Of a DNA stretch of 64,000 bases, positions 22,323 through 30,752 are shown one piece after another; positions within the stretch are counted from its first letter, which is position 1; each line of letters begins with the position of its first letter. This DNA comes from Bacillus sp. 1NLA3E (GTDB lineage Bacteria > Bacillota > Bacilli > Bacillales > Cytobacillaceae), in NCBI RefSeq assembly GCF_000242895.2, contig NC_021171.1:2266001-2330000 (forward strand), in the 5' to 3' direction. The notes below the pieces were generated by a model. The model was not told where the DNA came from and made no database searches. It was given only the letters and a program-made list of their open reading frames with translations. The position numbers were made by a program, and so were the translations under genes.

Positions 22323-23099
22323 TTGAAAAAAATATCGGTGTCATTTGTTGCGGTCACTTCCTTTTTGGCTTGTTTGATTTGTATCGGAGGTTTGGGATTG
22401 ACCCTTTATGATTATTTCGATACTTCAAGCAAACCTTTAGCAAAGACAACAGTTAAGCCTGAAACAAAGAATGTTGAAAAGCGGGTCCAAATCGTGGCAT
22501 TGGGTGATTCGTTAACGAGAGGGACAGGTGATTCTGAGGGTAAGGGCTATGTCGGGAATTTAGTTGCTGATCTTGAGAAAAAAACCACCCAGAAGCTTTC
22601 AATTAACAATATGGGGATAAAAGGATTAACATCAGTTCAATTAGCTAGTCAAGTGAAGGAAGTCGAGGTTCAAAGGGAAGTTAAAAACGCAGATATCATT
22701 TTGATTACGATTGGTGGAAATGACCTCTTCCGCGGAGGACAAGGGCTTACCAATTTAAGTGATCAAGCTTTGCAACCAGTTGAGGCACAATATGAACAAA
22801 ACTTAAATTCAATCCTCTCGCAGATACGGTCCGTCAACTCGACTGCAAATATTTTTATGATTGGCTTGTACAACCCTTTTATTAAGTTAGAAAATGCAGA
22901 ACAAACATCAAAAGTTGTCCGTGCTTGGAATTTTAAAAGTGCTGAAATCAGTGCCTTATATCCAAAAACAGTATTCGTTCCAACCTTTGATTTATTTCAA
23001 TTAAATGTGAATCAGTACTTATACACCGATCAATTTCATCCTAATACAGAGGGCTATCGCCTGATTGCTGAACGGGTTGCCTCATTAATCACATTGTAA
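22323..23099 (+). CDS. SGNH/GDSL-family hydrolase, membrane-anchored
   Basis: A 258-residue serine esterase or lipase-like enzyme. Residues 8-30 form an N-terminal signal or anchor segment, so the catalytic domain faces outward. All SGNH blocks are present: S63 in ALGDSLTRG, G98 in NNMGIKG, N133 in TIGGNDLF, and D236/H239 in DQFHPNTEGY. The start is TTG 22323, preceded by agaaggtggg. It is 12 bp upstream of an ABC exporter and forms an operon with it, so its substrate may be a lipid or envelope compound linked to that exporter; this is inference. Confidence 0.87.
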   Translation: MKKISVSFVAVTSFLACLICIGGLGLTLYDYFDTSSKPLAKTTVKPETKNVEKRVQIVALGDSLTRGTGDSEGKGYVGNLVADLEKKTTQKLSINNMGIKGLTSVQLASQVKEVEVQREVKNADIILITIGGNDLFRGGQGLTNLSDQALQPVEAQYEQNLNSILSQIRSVNSTANIFMIGLYNPFIKLENAEQTSKVVRAWNFKSAEISALYPKTVFVPTFDLFQLNVNQYLYTDQFHPNTEGYRLIAERVASLITL

Positions 23100-23111
23100 A
23101 AGAGGGAGTAT

Positions 23112-24020
23112 ATGAGCGAAATTACTATGTCTGTCGAAGGGCTTCGTAAGGTCATCGGCAAAAAGGAAATTATTAAAGGAATCAATTTTGAGTTAAAAAA
23201 AGGGGAAGTTTTTGGGTTTTTAGGACCTAATGGAGCTGGGAAAACAACAACGATTCGGATGCTAGTCGGGTTAATTCGGCCGACCTCTGGATCCATACAT
23301 ATTTGTGGTTATAATGTGGCAACACAATTTACAAAAGCCATGCAGTATATGGGCTGCATCGTCGAAAATCCTGAATTGTATCCGTATTTAACAGGATGGG
23401 AAAATTTAAATCATTTTGCGGGAATGCTCAATAAGATTGAAGACGATCGAATCAAGTATGTAACCGAGCTGGTAGGTCTGCAGGAAAGAATCCACGACAA
23501 AGTGAAAACTTACTCCTTGGGAATGAGACAAAGGTTAGGGATTGCTCAAGCCCTTCTCGGTAAGCCAAAAGTATTAATATTAGATGAACCTACAAATGGT
23601 CTTGATCCATCCGGCATTCGCGATATGCGAAAATTTATTCGTTATTTGGCCGAAGAGGAGGGACTTAGTGTATTAGTATCAAGTCACTTATTAGGAGAAA
23701 TCCAACTTTTGTGTGATCGGGTTGCGATTATTTCTAAGGGACAAATTATTCATACCGAAATGGTTCACGACCTCTTATCACATAAAGAGCGGTTAATTTG
23801 GAGATTCTCTCCGTTCAATGAAGGTTTTCGGATTTTAAATGATTTAACAGATGCAAAAATTGAAGGAGAGAAAGTCATTACTCCATATGTTGAAAAAAGT
23901 GTGGGAGACTGGAATTGTAGATTGGTGGAAGCAAATGTTACAGTCTTGGAAATGAATCGGAAGCTTCCTTCACTGGAAGATTTTTTTTTAGAAATGACTG
24001 GAGGGGATTCTATTGAATAA
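23112..24020 (+). CDS. ABC transporter ATP-binding protein, ABC-2 exporter type
   Basis: A 302-residue ATPase. Walker A GPNGAGKTTT (about residue 41), signature YSLGMRQRLGIAQ, Walker B VLILDEPTNGLDPSG, and the H-loop SSHLLGE are intact. The additional C-terminal 80 residues are typical of BcrA/NatA-like exporters. It supplies energy to the permease encoded immediately downstream, with which it overlaps by 8 nt. The upstream SGNH hydrolase is 12 nt away, making a three-gene unit. The exported compound is unknown; relatives expel peptide antibiotics or handle lipids. Confidence 0.92.
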   Translation: MSEITMSVEGLRKVIGKKEIIKGINFELKKGEVFGFLGPNGAGKTTTIRMLVGLIRPTSGSIHICGYNVATQFTKAMQYMGCIVENPELYPYLTGWENLNHFAGMLNKIEDDRIKYVTELVGLQERIHDKVKTYSLGMRQRLGIAQALLGKPKVLILDEPTNGLDPSGIRDMRKFIRYLAEEEGLSVLVSSHLLGEIQLLCDRVAIISKGQIIHTEMVHDLLSHKERLIWRFSPFNEGFRILNDLTDAKIEGEKVITPYVEKSVGDWNCRLVEANVTVLEMNRKLPSLEDFFLEMTGGDSIE

Positions 24021-24993
24021 CCTCGTCCAAAATGAACTTTTAAAGCTTGTTCGAAAAAAGAAAATGATCGTCGTTCTGTTAATCATGGCTGTGCTTATTT
24101 CGATGTTTACATATGCTCAATATCGAGAGAAAGAAAGGGTACAGGAAAAGCTAGGTACGCGAGATTGGCGCACTACGTTGCAACAGGATATTGTTGATAA
24201 GCAAAACAGAATCAGTAGCACCGGGATATCTGAGGAATGGAAAAAACAACTACAGATTACCATCTCTCAGCAGCAATTTTACCTTGACCATGATATTAAT
24301 CCAGCCGAGCCAGGGGCACCAACATTTGTAAGAGAGTTCTTGATGCATACGATACAGCTCCTGCTTCCACTATTGGTTATGATTATTGCAGCGGACATTG
24401 TTTCATCTGAGCATAGTGCTGGGACTGTGAAGCTACTACTAACGAGGCCCGTGAAAAGATGGCGAATTTTAATGAGTAAATATATCACTTTAATTCTGTC
24501 TGTTTCTTTTTTGGTCTTGGCCTTCGCGGTCCTTTCATATTTCATTTCGGGAATCGTGTTTGGATATAAAGGGTGGTCAGCCCCAGTTTTAACAGGATTT
24601 GTCGTTGAAAAAGGAGAACTAAGTACAGCAGCAGTTCATCTCATTCCACAATGGAGATTTTTGCTAATGGTATTTGGTTTAGCCTGGTTTGTATCCCTTG
24701 TTGTTGGAACATTATCTTTCATGTTGTCTACATTAATCAAGAGTACCGCAGCAGGGATGGGCGTAATGCTTGCTTGTTTAATATCAGGAGCCATTTTAAC
24801 TAGTATGGTTTCTTCTTGGGAGTCTGCGAAATATTTATTTATGGTGAATTTGACTCCAACAGATTATTTAACTGGATCAGCTCCTCCGATTGAAGGAATG
24901 ACACTTGGTTTTTCATTAATGGTCCTTTTAATATGGGGTGTAGCTGGGATATTTGTTTCATTTTTCACTTTTACTAGGAAAGATATATATTAG
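24013..24993 (+). CDS. ABC-2 type transporter permease
   Basis: A 326-residue membrane protein starting at TTG 24013 with gagggg upstream, inside the end of the ATPase gene (8-nt overlap, translational coupling). The first helix (MIVVLLIMAVLISMFTY) is followed by a large soluble loop (about residues 38-100) and then five membrane segments, including LLLPLLVMIIAADIVSSEH and the typical AGTVKLLLTRPVKRWRIL coupling helix region. This is the ABC-2 permease layout. It forms the membrane part of the exporter. Confidence 0.9.
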   Translation: MNNLVQNELLKLVRKKKMIVVLLIMAVLISMFTYAQYREKERVQEKLGTRDWRTTLQQDIVDKQNRISSTGISEEWKKQLQITISQQQFYLDHDINPAEPGAPTFVREFLMHTIQLLLPLLVMIIAADIVSSEHSAGTVKLLLTRPVKRWRILMSKYITLILSVSFLVLAFAVLSYFISGIVFGYKGWSAPVLTGFVVEKGELSTAAVHLIPQWRFLLMVFGLAWFVSLVVGTLSFMLSTLIKSTAAGMGVMLACLISGAILTSMVSSWESAKYLFMVNLTPTDYLTGSAPPIEGMTLGFSLMVLLIWGVAGIFVSFFTFTRKDIY

Positions 24994-25009
24994 GCTGATG
25001 TGAGAATAA

Positions 25010-25049
25010 CAAAACACCTTGCGAATTTCGCAGGGTGTTTTGTATTTTA
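25010..25049 (+). terminator. Terminator of the SGNH-ABC operon
   Basis: The stem CAAAACACC.TGCGA/TCGCA.GGTGTTTTG followed by tatttta, 17 bases after the permease. It probably also serves the convergent gene. Confidence 0.88.
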
Positions 25050-25055
25050 ATCAAA

Positions 25056-25319
25056 TTATGAATTTTTCCAACGCTCTAATTTATGTATATTTCTTGTGAA
25101 AAAACCTGACATAAATTTCGGTAACCCGAATTCAGCAATTTTATCTTGAACACGTTGTTTCATTTCATCTACTGTGAGATTAGGAAGGACAAATTCTCCA
25201 TTCTCAAAGCAGTGACTACAATACATATCACTTTTTTGTCCATTCTTTTCTGTTCCTCCACCTTTTTCATCCTTTGAAAGTGGCATCCCACAGCTCTGGC
25301 AATTTTTATTTTTACTCAT
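25056..25319 (-). CDS. Putative zinc-ribbon protein
   Basis: An 87-residue soluble protein. Two Cys pairs, CQSCGMPLSKD (residues 7-10) and CSHCFENG (about residues 34-37), form the putative zinc-ribbon domain seen in small proteins of Firmicutes and Bacteroidetes. The rest (NLTVDEMKQRVQDKIAEFGL, then an aromatic/basic tail) is characteristic of the same family. Molecular function is unknown. The ATG has ggaggcg upstream. Confidence 0.82.
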   Translation of the reverse strand: MSKNKNCQSCGMPLSKDEKGGGTEKNGQKSDMYCSHCFENGEFVLPNLTVDEMKQRVQDKIAEFGLPKFMSGFFTRNIHKLERWKNS

Positions 25320-25650
25320 GCAATCGCCTCCAGTTAATCTTCATTCACATTATAGTCTTTTTCAATTTTAGGTTCAATTCGATCCTAGCAACAACAAAGG
25401 AATATATGCTGATATTCACTTAACTTTGAATAATTTCGACTAAATGTGTAAATCATAAAATGACAAGAAAAATTCGAACATTTAAAGTCCTTTGATCTTG
25501 AATAATCCACCCATCCCATTTGAGAGAGGGGTGGAAAAGATTCAAACCTCATTAATCACTGCGAAAAATAAAGAAAAGGCTGATAAATTTTTATCAGCCT
25601 ATTTCAATGGGGTTTTATTAAAGTTCAAACAGATATGGTTGTTTCCTCTA
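25320..25650. other. Intergenic stretch between convergent and co-directional minus-strand genes
   Basis: It holds the promoter region of the zinc-ribbon gene and, at 25567-25600, the terminator of the efflux gene (stem AGGCTGATAA/TTATCAGCCT; T run on the minus strand). Nothing else was recognised. Confidence 0.6.
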
Positions 25651-26823
25651 CTAATTTGACACCACTTCAACCTTTTTTGCCTTTACAATGTAGATTCGGT
25701 AAAGAACAAAGGCAAATAATGAAATAATCGCCCCTGAAATATAAGGAATTCCGATGGCAATGGTGTACAGCCATCCCCCAAGTGGAGGCCCTACAATTCT
25801 ACCAAAGGAATCAAAGGAAGACAGAAGTCCAGTTGCACTGCCATGTCCTGCTGTTGTAGTTTTCGTAAGGAGCGAAGAAATACTTGGACGAATAACACCA
25901 TTCCCAATTCCAAAAATCGTTAAATAGATGGCAGCAGTCGTAAAATTATGAACGAGTAAAATCAGCGCGAACCCGATGGCTGAAATGATAATTCCAGCTT
26001 GAATAACAGGACCTTCTCCGTATTTTTTAGTTAATTTCCCCATTAACCCACCTTGAACAAAAGCTCCAGCAAGTCCCATGATCATAAAGACGTAACCCAT
26101 TTCTGTGGCATCCATTCCTGCTTTTTTTGCAGCAAAATAGGCGAATGTTGCTTCCAACCCTGAAAGGGACAAGGATATAAACAATTGTAAAATGAAAAGG
26201 ATGGACATTGCCCCACTCAAGGAATGCCATAAGGATATTTTCTTTTCAACATGCTCACGTCGGTGCTCGGCTGATAAAGATTCTTTTAATAGGAAGACAA
26301 CAAGTAATAACGTCACTACTGAGGAGATCGCCGCGATATAAAAAGGGAGGCTTAAACTGATTTTGGAAAAAACTCCTCCAATCGCTGGCCCAAACACAAA
26401 TCCAAGCCCGATAGCTGCCCCTATTGCCCCCATGCCTTTCCCACGATCTTCAGGTGTTGTAATGTCGGCAACATAGGCCATCGTAGTAGGCATTGTAGCT
26501 GATGATAAAAATCCACCAATAATCCGTGCTGCAAACAACCACCACAAATTAGTTGAAACAGCCATCATTAAGAAAGAAATTGCCAGACCAGCAATACCAA
26601 TCAACATAACTGGTTTTCGACCCATACGGTCAGAAATTCTGCCCCACATCGGTGCGAATAGGAGTTGTAATAAGGAGTAAACAGCCATTAATAGACCAAG
26701 TTCAGTTGGAGACGCCCCAAATTCTTCAGCATAAAAGGGAAGAACAGGAATCATAATTCCGAAGCCAACATAGACAAGAAACATAATGAGGAACAAGATG
26801 AGTAATGACTTATTTTTTTTCAA
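25651..26823 (-). CDS. MFS efflux transporter, DHA1 (TetA-like) family
   Basis: A 390-residue protein with twelve predicted membrane helices. Motif A is visible as GRISDRMGRKPVML after helix 2, and the antiporter motif C as GAIGAAIGLGFVFGPAIGG in helix 5. These are typical of proton-driven drug exporters related to TetA. The start is TTG 26823 with aggaag upstream. It is 34 bp downstream of a PadR-type regulator gene, and the pair forms one operon; PadR repressors commonly control such pumps. Confidence 0.9.
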   Translation of the reverse strand: MKKNKSLLILFLIMFLVYVGFGIMIPVLPFYAEEFGASPTELGLLMAVYSLLQLLFAPMWGRISDRMGRKPVMLIGIAGLAISFLMMAVSTNLWWLFAARIIGGFLSSATMPTTMAYVADITTPEDRGKGMGAIGAAIGLGFVFGPAIGGVFSKISLSLPFYIAAISSVVTLLLVVFLLKESLSAEHRREHVEKKISLWHSLSGAMSILFILQLFISLSLSGLEATFAYFAAKKAGMDATEMGYVFMIMGLAGAFVQGGLMGKLTKKYGEGPVIQAGIIISAIGFALILLVHNFTTAAIYLTIFGIGNGVIRPSISSLLTKTTTAGHGSATGLLSSFDSFGRIVGPPLGGWLYTIAIGIPYISGAIISLFAFVLYRIYIVKAKKVEVVSN

Positions 26824-26857
26824 TATATTTCACTTCCTACCTTTTAATTAATATTTT

Positions 26858-27385
26858 TTATTCACCGTTTGATTTCATTTTTAAAATTTGCAGGGACTTT
26901 TGTAAAAATTGTACTTCTGCTTCCAACATGATTTTTTTATGCTCAACTGCTAAATTGACTCCAATCCCATTCCCATGACTTGGGGTTTGGATGAGACCTT
27001 CCAGAATCTTTTTGCTTCCGTTCAGCCTTTTTTGTAGGGCAGGTATCGCTTTTTTGATTGGGAGATGGTCGAGAAACATAAGACCAATATCTCCCTCAAA
27101 AAAAACATTCTCAGGTGAGGATAAATTTTCAATAAGCAATTGATAAAAGCATTCTATTCCTTTTTCATTGATCGAATAAACTTTGCGTGGGGGACGGTTC
27201 CCTTCTTGCTCATGTTGTACATCAATATAGCCCTGCTTGCTAAGTTTATCCAGTGTAGCGTAGGCTGTTGGTTTTTTCATATTCGTCATCGTACTTAAAT
27301 TTCTCTCGATAAATTCATTGATTTGATAGCCATGTTGATCCTGTGCCATGAGCAAACCAAGTAAAATAAGTGACCGATTGTCCAT
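26858..27385 (-). CDS. PadR family transcription repressor
   Basis: 175 residues. The N-terminal winged helix (residues 5-80) shows SLILLGLLMAQDQHGYQINE and the wing region KKPTAYATLDKLSKQGYIDV, the PadR core. The C-terminal part is a helical dimerisation domain (VEHKKIMLEAEVQFLQKSLQ). The gene leads the operon with the efflux pump. A perfect inverted repeat 57-80 bp upstream of its start is a likely operator, so it probably represses itself and the pump until an inducing compound binds. Confidence 0.9.
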   Translation of the reverse strand: MDNRSLILLGLLMAQDQHGYQINEFIERNLSTMTNMKKPTAYATLDKLSKQGYIDVQHEQEGNRPPRKVYSINEKGIECFYQLLIENLSSPENVFFEGDIGLMFLDHLPIKKAIPALQKRLNGSKKILEGLIQTPSHGNGIGVNLAVEHKKIMLEAEVQFLQKSLQILKMKSNGE

Positions 27386-27441
27386 ATAAACAGTTCCTTT
27401 CCGGTGTTTGAGTTAAATTTATCACATTTATAGTCATTTTG

Positions 27442-27465
27442 TGAATAGTCTTGCTTGACTATTCA
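27442..27465 (-). promoter_or_regulatory. Candidate PadR operator
   Basis: A perfect 9-bp inverted repeat, TGAATAGTC/GACTATTCA, separated by 6 bp. A related half-site (tagtcatttt) lies about 10 bp closer to the PadR gene. Position and symmetry fit a dimeric winged-helix repressor. Confidence 0.6.
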
Positions 27466-27633
27466 ATAATAAAAATTTAATAATCAATTCGAAGGGTTTG
27501 AGTTATTATGATAGAATTATCCACATTGAGGATGGAACGGCAAAAGAATCTTAAGGTTGGTTCTTTAAAAATTAAAGTGTAAATTATTATTCTTTTATGA
27601 TAAATTAGAAAAATATATGAAAGGGTGATAGAC

Positions 27634-27951
27634 TTGTCGCAATTAACAGATGTTACGATTATTAAAAAAGCAAATATTTATTTTGATGGAAAAGTCACTA
27701 GCAGAACGGTTTTGTTTCCAGACGGAACTAAAAAGACCTTGGGTATTATGCTTCCAGGTGAGTATGAATTTACGACTTCCCAGAGGGAAGAAATGGAGAT
27801 CCTTGCTGGAAAATTAGAATATAAATTGACTGGTGAATATTGGGAAAAAATAGAAGAAACCGGAACTTTTTATGTACCAGCTAACGACAGTTTTTTACTA
27901 AAGGTTCATACAGTTGCTGATTATTGTTGTTCTTATCATGAAGAGTCATAA
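27634..27951 (+). CDS. ppnP: Pyrimidine/purine nucleoside phosphorylase
   Basis: A 105-residue cupin-fold enzyme (formerly DUF1255/YaiE), which splits nucleosides with phosphate to ribose-1-phosphate and a free base. The start is TTG 27634 with aaagggtg about 6 nt upstream; an in-frame GTG at 27625 overlaps the ribosome site. Visible family features are ANIYFDGKVTSR near the N-terminus, GIMLPGEYEFTT, the MEILAGKLEYKL strand, and FYVPANDSFLLKV near the end. It has its own terminator. The length is slightly above the E. coli protein's. Confidence 0.87.
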   Translation: MSQLTDVTIIKKANIYFDGKVTSRTVLFPDGTKKTLGIMLPGEYEFTTSQREEMEILAGKLEYKLTGEYWEKIEETGTFYVPANDSFLLKVHTVADYCCSYHEES

Positions 27952-27984
27952 TAAGTTGGAATTATTAAGCGTTTAAATAGAATG

Positions 27985-28015
27985 GGAGTCTCCTAATATC
28001 GGAGACTCCTTTTTA
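27985..28015 (+). terminator. Terminator of ppnP
   Basis: A 9-bp perfect stem, GGAGTCTCC/GGAGACTCC, followed by a T run. Confidence 0.92.
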
Positions 28016-28035
28016 GATTTCATCCTAAAGCACAC

Positions 28036-28515
28036 TTAAAAATCAATTTGTACCATTCCATATAAAGTATTAAGAACAGATTCGGCCTCTTGTTGTTTCC
28101 CTTGAGGAATTGGAATAAAGAATTCTGCAATGGTTTCTGATTCGCCAGCTGAGAATTCGATTTTAAATTGAATACAAGGCGGATTACCCGTTTTAATCCG
28201 TAACTGTTTAAATTTAGAAAATTGATTCCAACTGTAAAAAATGACGTTTCCAAGTAATATTCCGTCTGAACAAATATAGACCTCCTTACAATCTGATAAT
28301 TTCTTTTTATACCAGAATAGGGCACTGCCTATTCCTTGAAATTCGGCAATGTTAATAGTATCGTCGTACGTCCAATGAACAAGAAAGGACTTTTCACCGC
28401 TTAATATCTTGCTTCTTACCTTTTGTGTTTTTTTCTTTGTATACCATACGATTGAATAAACAATTAATCCCATTAATAGGATAAAGCCAATAATAAAAGG
28501 GAGATAAAAACTCAT
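28036..28515 (-). CDS. Hypothetical membrane-anchored protein
   Basis: 159 residues from ATG 28515, with agggtggtg just upstream. One N-terminal membrane helix (FYLPFIIGFILLMGLIVYSIVWY) is followed by a basic patch (KKKTQK) and a soluble domain of alternating strands, probably cytoplasmic. No family was recognised. It is convergent with ppnP and shares the intergenic terminator. Confidence 0.65.
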   Translation of the reverse strand: MSFYLPFIIGFILLMGLIVYSIVWYTKKKTQKVRSKILSGEKSFLVHWTYDDTINIAEFQGIGSALFWYKKKLSDCKEVYICSDGILLGNVIFYSWNQFSKFKQLRIKTGNPPCIQFKIEFSAGESETIAEFFIPIPQGKQQEAESVLNTLYGMVQIDF

Positions 28516-28724
28516 CTTTATCACCACCCTTAAATAGATAGTCTTACCTATATTATTTTTAACTAGGGATGTTCATGCCAAAATTAATCAAACTATTCAT
28601 TAATTGTCTTTTAAACCTAAAACTAAAGCTGTTTTCTTTTTACCTCAATTAAGTTTCAAATAATTCGAAAAACATATTGACGAGATTTTTAATCTGTTAT
28701 ATATTATTAATAATAAAAATAAAT

Positions 28725-28736
28725 TGTTATATAACA
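28725..28736 (+). promoter_or_regulatory. 12-bp palindrome before a small gene
   Basis: TGTTATATAACA is a perfect palindrome 14 bp before the ATG of the 45-residue gene, and a related ctgttatata lies 30 bp further up. The core is shared with the inverted repeat before kbl. The protein that binds it, if any, is unknown. Confidence 0.3.
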
Positions 28737-28749
28737 GGGAGGTGAAAAA

Positions 28750-28887
28750 ATGGAGATGTATCGAGAAGCATATGAATCTTATAAAGAGGCTTGTGAAAAT
28801 TTTGGGATGGAGTCAATCAACTTTAATCATTTCGTAAAACATTTAACAACAGAACAATTGCATGAATACAGTAAGAATTCCAATTAA
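28750..28887 (+). CDS. Hypothetical small protein, 45 residues
   Basis: The reading frame has a near-perfect ribosome site (gggaggtg) 6 nt before the ATG. The product starts MEMYREAYESYKEACENFGM and is acidic and probably helical. No signal peptide or membrane segment is present and no family was recognised. A long inverted repeat (28931-28972) follows, which may act as terminator although it lacks a T run. Confidence 0.55.
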   Translation: MEMYREAYESYKEACENFGMESINFNHFVKHLTTEQLHEYSKNSN

Positions 28888-28930
28888 ACTATAGGACGTG
28901 ATTACTACGGAACCTCATGTGAAAATCAAA

Positions 28931-28972
28931 CAATAACCCTGCCAGGTATAATGATACCAGGCAGGGTTATTG
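28931..28972 (+). terminator. Long hairpin, possible terminator
   Basis: CAATAACCCTGCC and GGCAGGGTTATTG pair over 13 bp and extend inward with one mismatch. No clear T run follows, so function as a terminator is uncertain. Confidence 0.5.
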
Positions 28973-29050
28973 TGTGTTTATGGAAAAGATCTTACTTTAT
29001 GGATAAAATAGGAATGGACAAAAAATAATGAAAAGGAAAGATGGGGTCTT

Positions 29051-29122
29051 ATGCCAATCTATCAGAAACCGAATCGATTTATCAATGAAATCTCATTATC
29101 ATATAGCTGGGGAATGCTATGA
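29051..29122 (+). CDS. Possible 23-residue leader peptide overlapping the GNAT gene
   Basis: An ATG-initiated frame (MPIYQKPNRF at the start) ends in TGA that overlaps the GNAT start codon as ATGA. The 4-nt overlap is typical of translational coupling, and aaggaaag lies upstream. The peptide is too short to assign a function; it may be a chance frame. Confidence 0.3.
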   Translation: MPIYQKPNRFINEISLSYSWGML

Positions 29123-29817
29123 CCATTAGATGGGATGAAATAACAGATGATTATTTAATTAATTTAGATATGGTCTTAAAATTATATGATCAAGCCTTTC
29201 CGATTGAAGTGAGAGAACCACATGATATTTTTTTAAAAAGTTTACAATATTCGAGAAATAGGAAGCCAAATAATTTCCGATTCTTGATAGGTTTTAATGG
29301 GGAGCAACTTGTTTCTTTTGCAACAGGCCACTATTTAGCTGATGTAAATTCTGGGTTTATTGTCTATATAGCAACAAATCCGAAGGTACAAAGGCATAGA
29401 GGGGTAGGCTCTAAAACCTTACTTAAAATGGAAGAGTTATTACACAAGGATGCTATTTCTGCAGGAAATGCTTCGTTAAAAGCAGTAATCTTAGAAACAG
29501 AATCACAGGAAATGGTACATACCGAAACAGAAAGAAAAGATTGTATTAAAAGAAATCGATTTTTTGAAAGAAATGATTATAAAAGATATGAAAATATCGA
29601 GTACCTACAACCACCATTACATGGCGTTGGTAATAATATCCCACTCAATCTTTATATTAAAGGTTTACAAAAAAATAAAATAACTAAAGAAGAAATCATG
29701 GGATTTATTCGTGCTATTTATAAAGAGAAATATTACTTAGTAAATGGAATCGATAAACAGGTTCTTAACAATTGTTTTGAAAAGATGGGAATGGGAAACG
29801 AAGTCTTTTTAGTATAG
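29119..29817 (+). CDS. GNAT family N-acetyltransferase
   Basis: A 232-residue protein. The acetyl-CoA binding loop of the GNAT fold is visible as VQRHRGVGSKTLLKMEE (about residues 92-108), preceded by the strand NSGFIVYIATNP. The C-terminal 80 residues are an extension beyond the core domain. The acceptor substrate cannot be told from sequence. The start ATG overlaps a short upstream frame, and the TAG stop codon lies at the very edge of a MITE-like repeat. Confidence 0.78.
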   Translation: MTIRWDEITDDYLINLDMVLKLYDQAFPIEVREPHDIFLKSLQYSRNRKPNNFRFLIGFNGEQLVSFATGHYLADVNSGFIVYIATNPKVQRHRGVGSKTLLKMEELLHKDAISAGNASLKAVILETESQEMVHTETERKDCIKRNRFFERNDYKRYENIEYLQPPLHGVGNNIPLNLYIKGLQKNKITKEEIMGFIRAIYKEKYYLVNGIDKQVLNNCFEKMGMGNEVFLV

Positions 29818-30003
29818 GCTGTGTTAAAGCTCAAAGTTAATTTTTTGAACAATGTTGATCTTCGTTACAGGCACGAAGACTCCTGCGGGAGCAGCGGGAC
29901 AGGTGAAACCCCACAGGCGCTTAAGCGCCGAGGAGGCTCACCGCCCGCCCCTAAGGTGTGCGAGTGCCTGGAACGGAAATCAACATTCTAGTTTAACAGG
30001 GCC
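29817..30003 (+). repeat. GC-rich MITE-like repeat, copy 2
   Basis: About 187 bp, starting ggctgtgttaaagctc and ending gtttaacagggcc. It shares the GC-rich core with the other copies but differs in the left part (tgttgatcttcgttacag). As with copy 1, its first base is the last base of the upstream gene's TAG stop. Confidence 0.85.
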
Positions 30004-30242
30004 ATATTATAAAGGATTGTTAAAACCTGTCAAATCTTTGTAATAAATGCAACTGTTACTGTTGCAGAAGGGGTAAAAGAGTGGGAATCGATAAAATAAG
30101 CTACGATTGGCTCTTTCTACACATATTTCACTTGCAAGTATTGAACAGTATTATTTTAAGAATATTTTAAAGGATAATATTAATTTGATTTGGTAATTTT
30201 AATATTAATCAAATATAAATCCTTTGGGAAGGTTGTTTTTTT

Positions 30243-30713
30243 ATGGAGAAAAAAATGTTAAACGGACTTTTTGCTTTGTGTATGGTTTCCTTGCCATTTT
30301 TATTTAAAGGGTCAAAAATGAGAGAAAATCTAGTTATTTTCTTCTCAAAAGGAGTTTTGGCAACACTTATAGATGCTTATGTTGTTGGTTCCAAAAGAGT
30401 CGAATATCCAGCCCGACCTTTTCCTAAAATTTTCAAAACCAACATTATTTTTGATATGCTGTTTTTTCCAATTCTAAGTGTCATCTGGGTTAAACAATCC
30501 TATAATGATAATTTGGGGAAAATTCTTTTGAAAAGTTTGACATGGAGTATCCCCATGAGCCTCGGTCAATGGTATTTTGAAAAAAACTCCAAATTATTCA
30601 AATGGAAAAAATGGTCGCCATTCCATACGTTTGGAAGTGTAAGTTTTACTTTATTTACGATAAGAGGATTTGTTTCATTGTTAAGAAGGCTAGATAAATT
30701 CAAGAATGCATAG
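30243..30713 (+). CDS. CBO0543-family membrane protein
   Basis: 156 residues with about four membrane segments. The motif VEYPARPFPKIFKTNIIFDMLFFP (about residues 50-73, cited in part) is the family signature, followed by W near VIWVKQSYND. Members are widespread in spore-forming Firmicutes and have no known function. The gene is 39 bp upstream of a second membrane protein gene, so the two may be co-transcribed. The ribosome site is weak (gggaagg). Confidence 0.7.
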   Translation: MEKKMLNGLFALCMVSLPFLFKGSKMRENLVIFFSKGVLATLIDAYVVGSKRVEYPARPFPKIFKTNIIFDMLFFPILSVIWVKQSYNDNLGKILLKSLTWSIPMSLGQWYFEKNSKLFKWKKWSPFHTFGSVSFTLFTIRGFVSLLRRLDKFKNA

Positions 30714-30752
30714 GTTAAGCAAAATATATAAAGAATAATAAAGGTTGATTAT

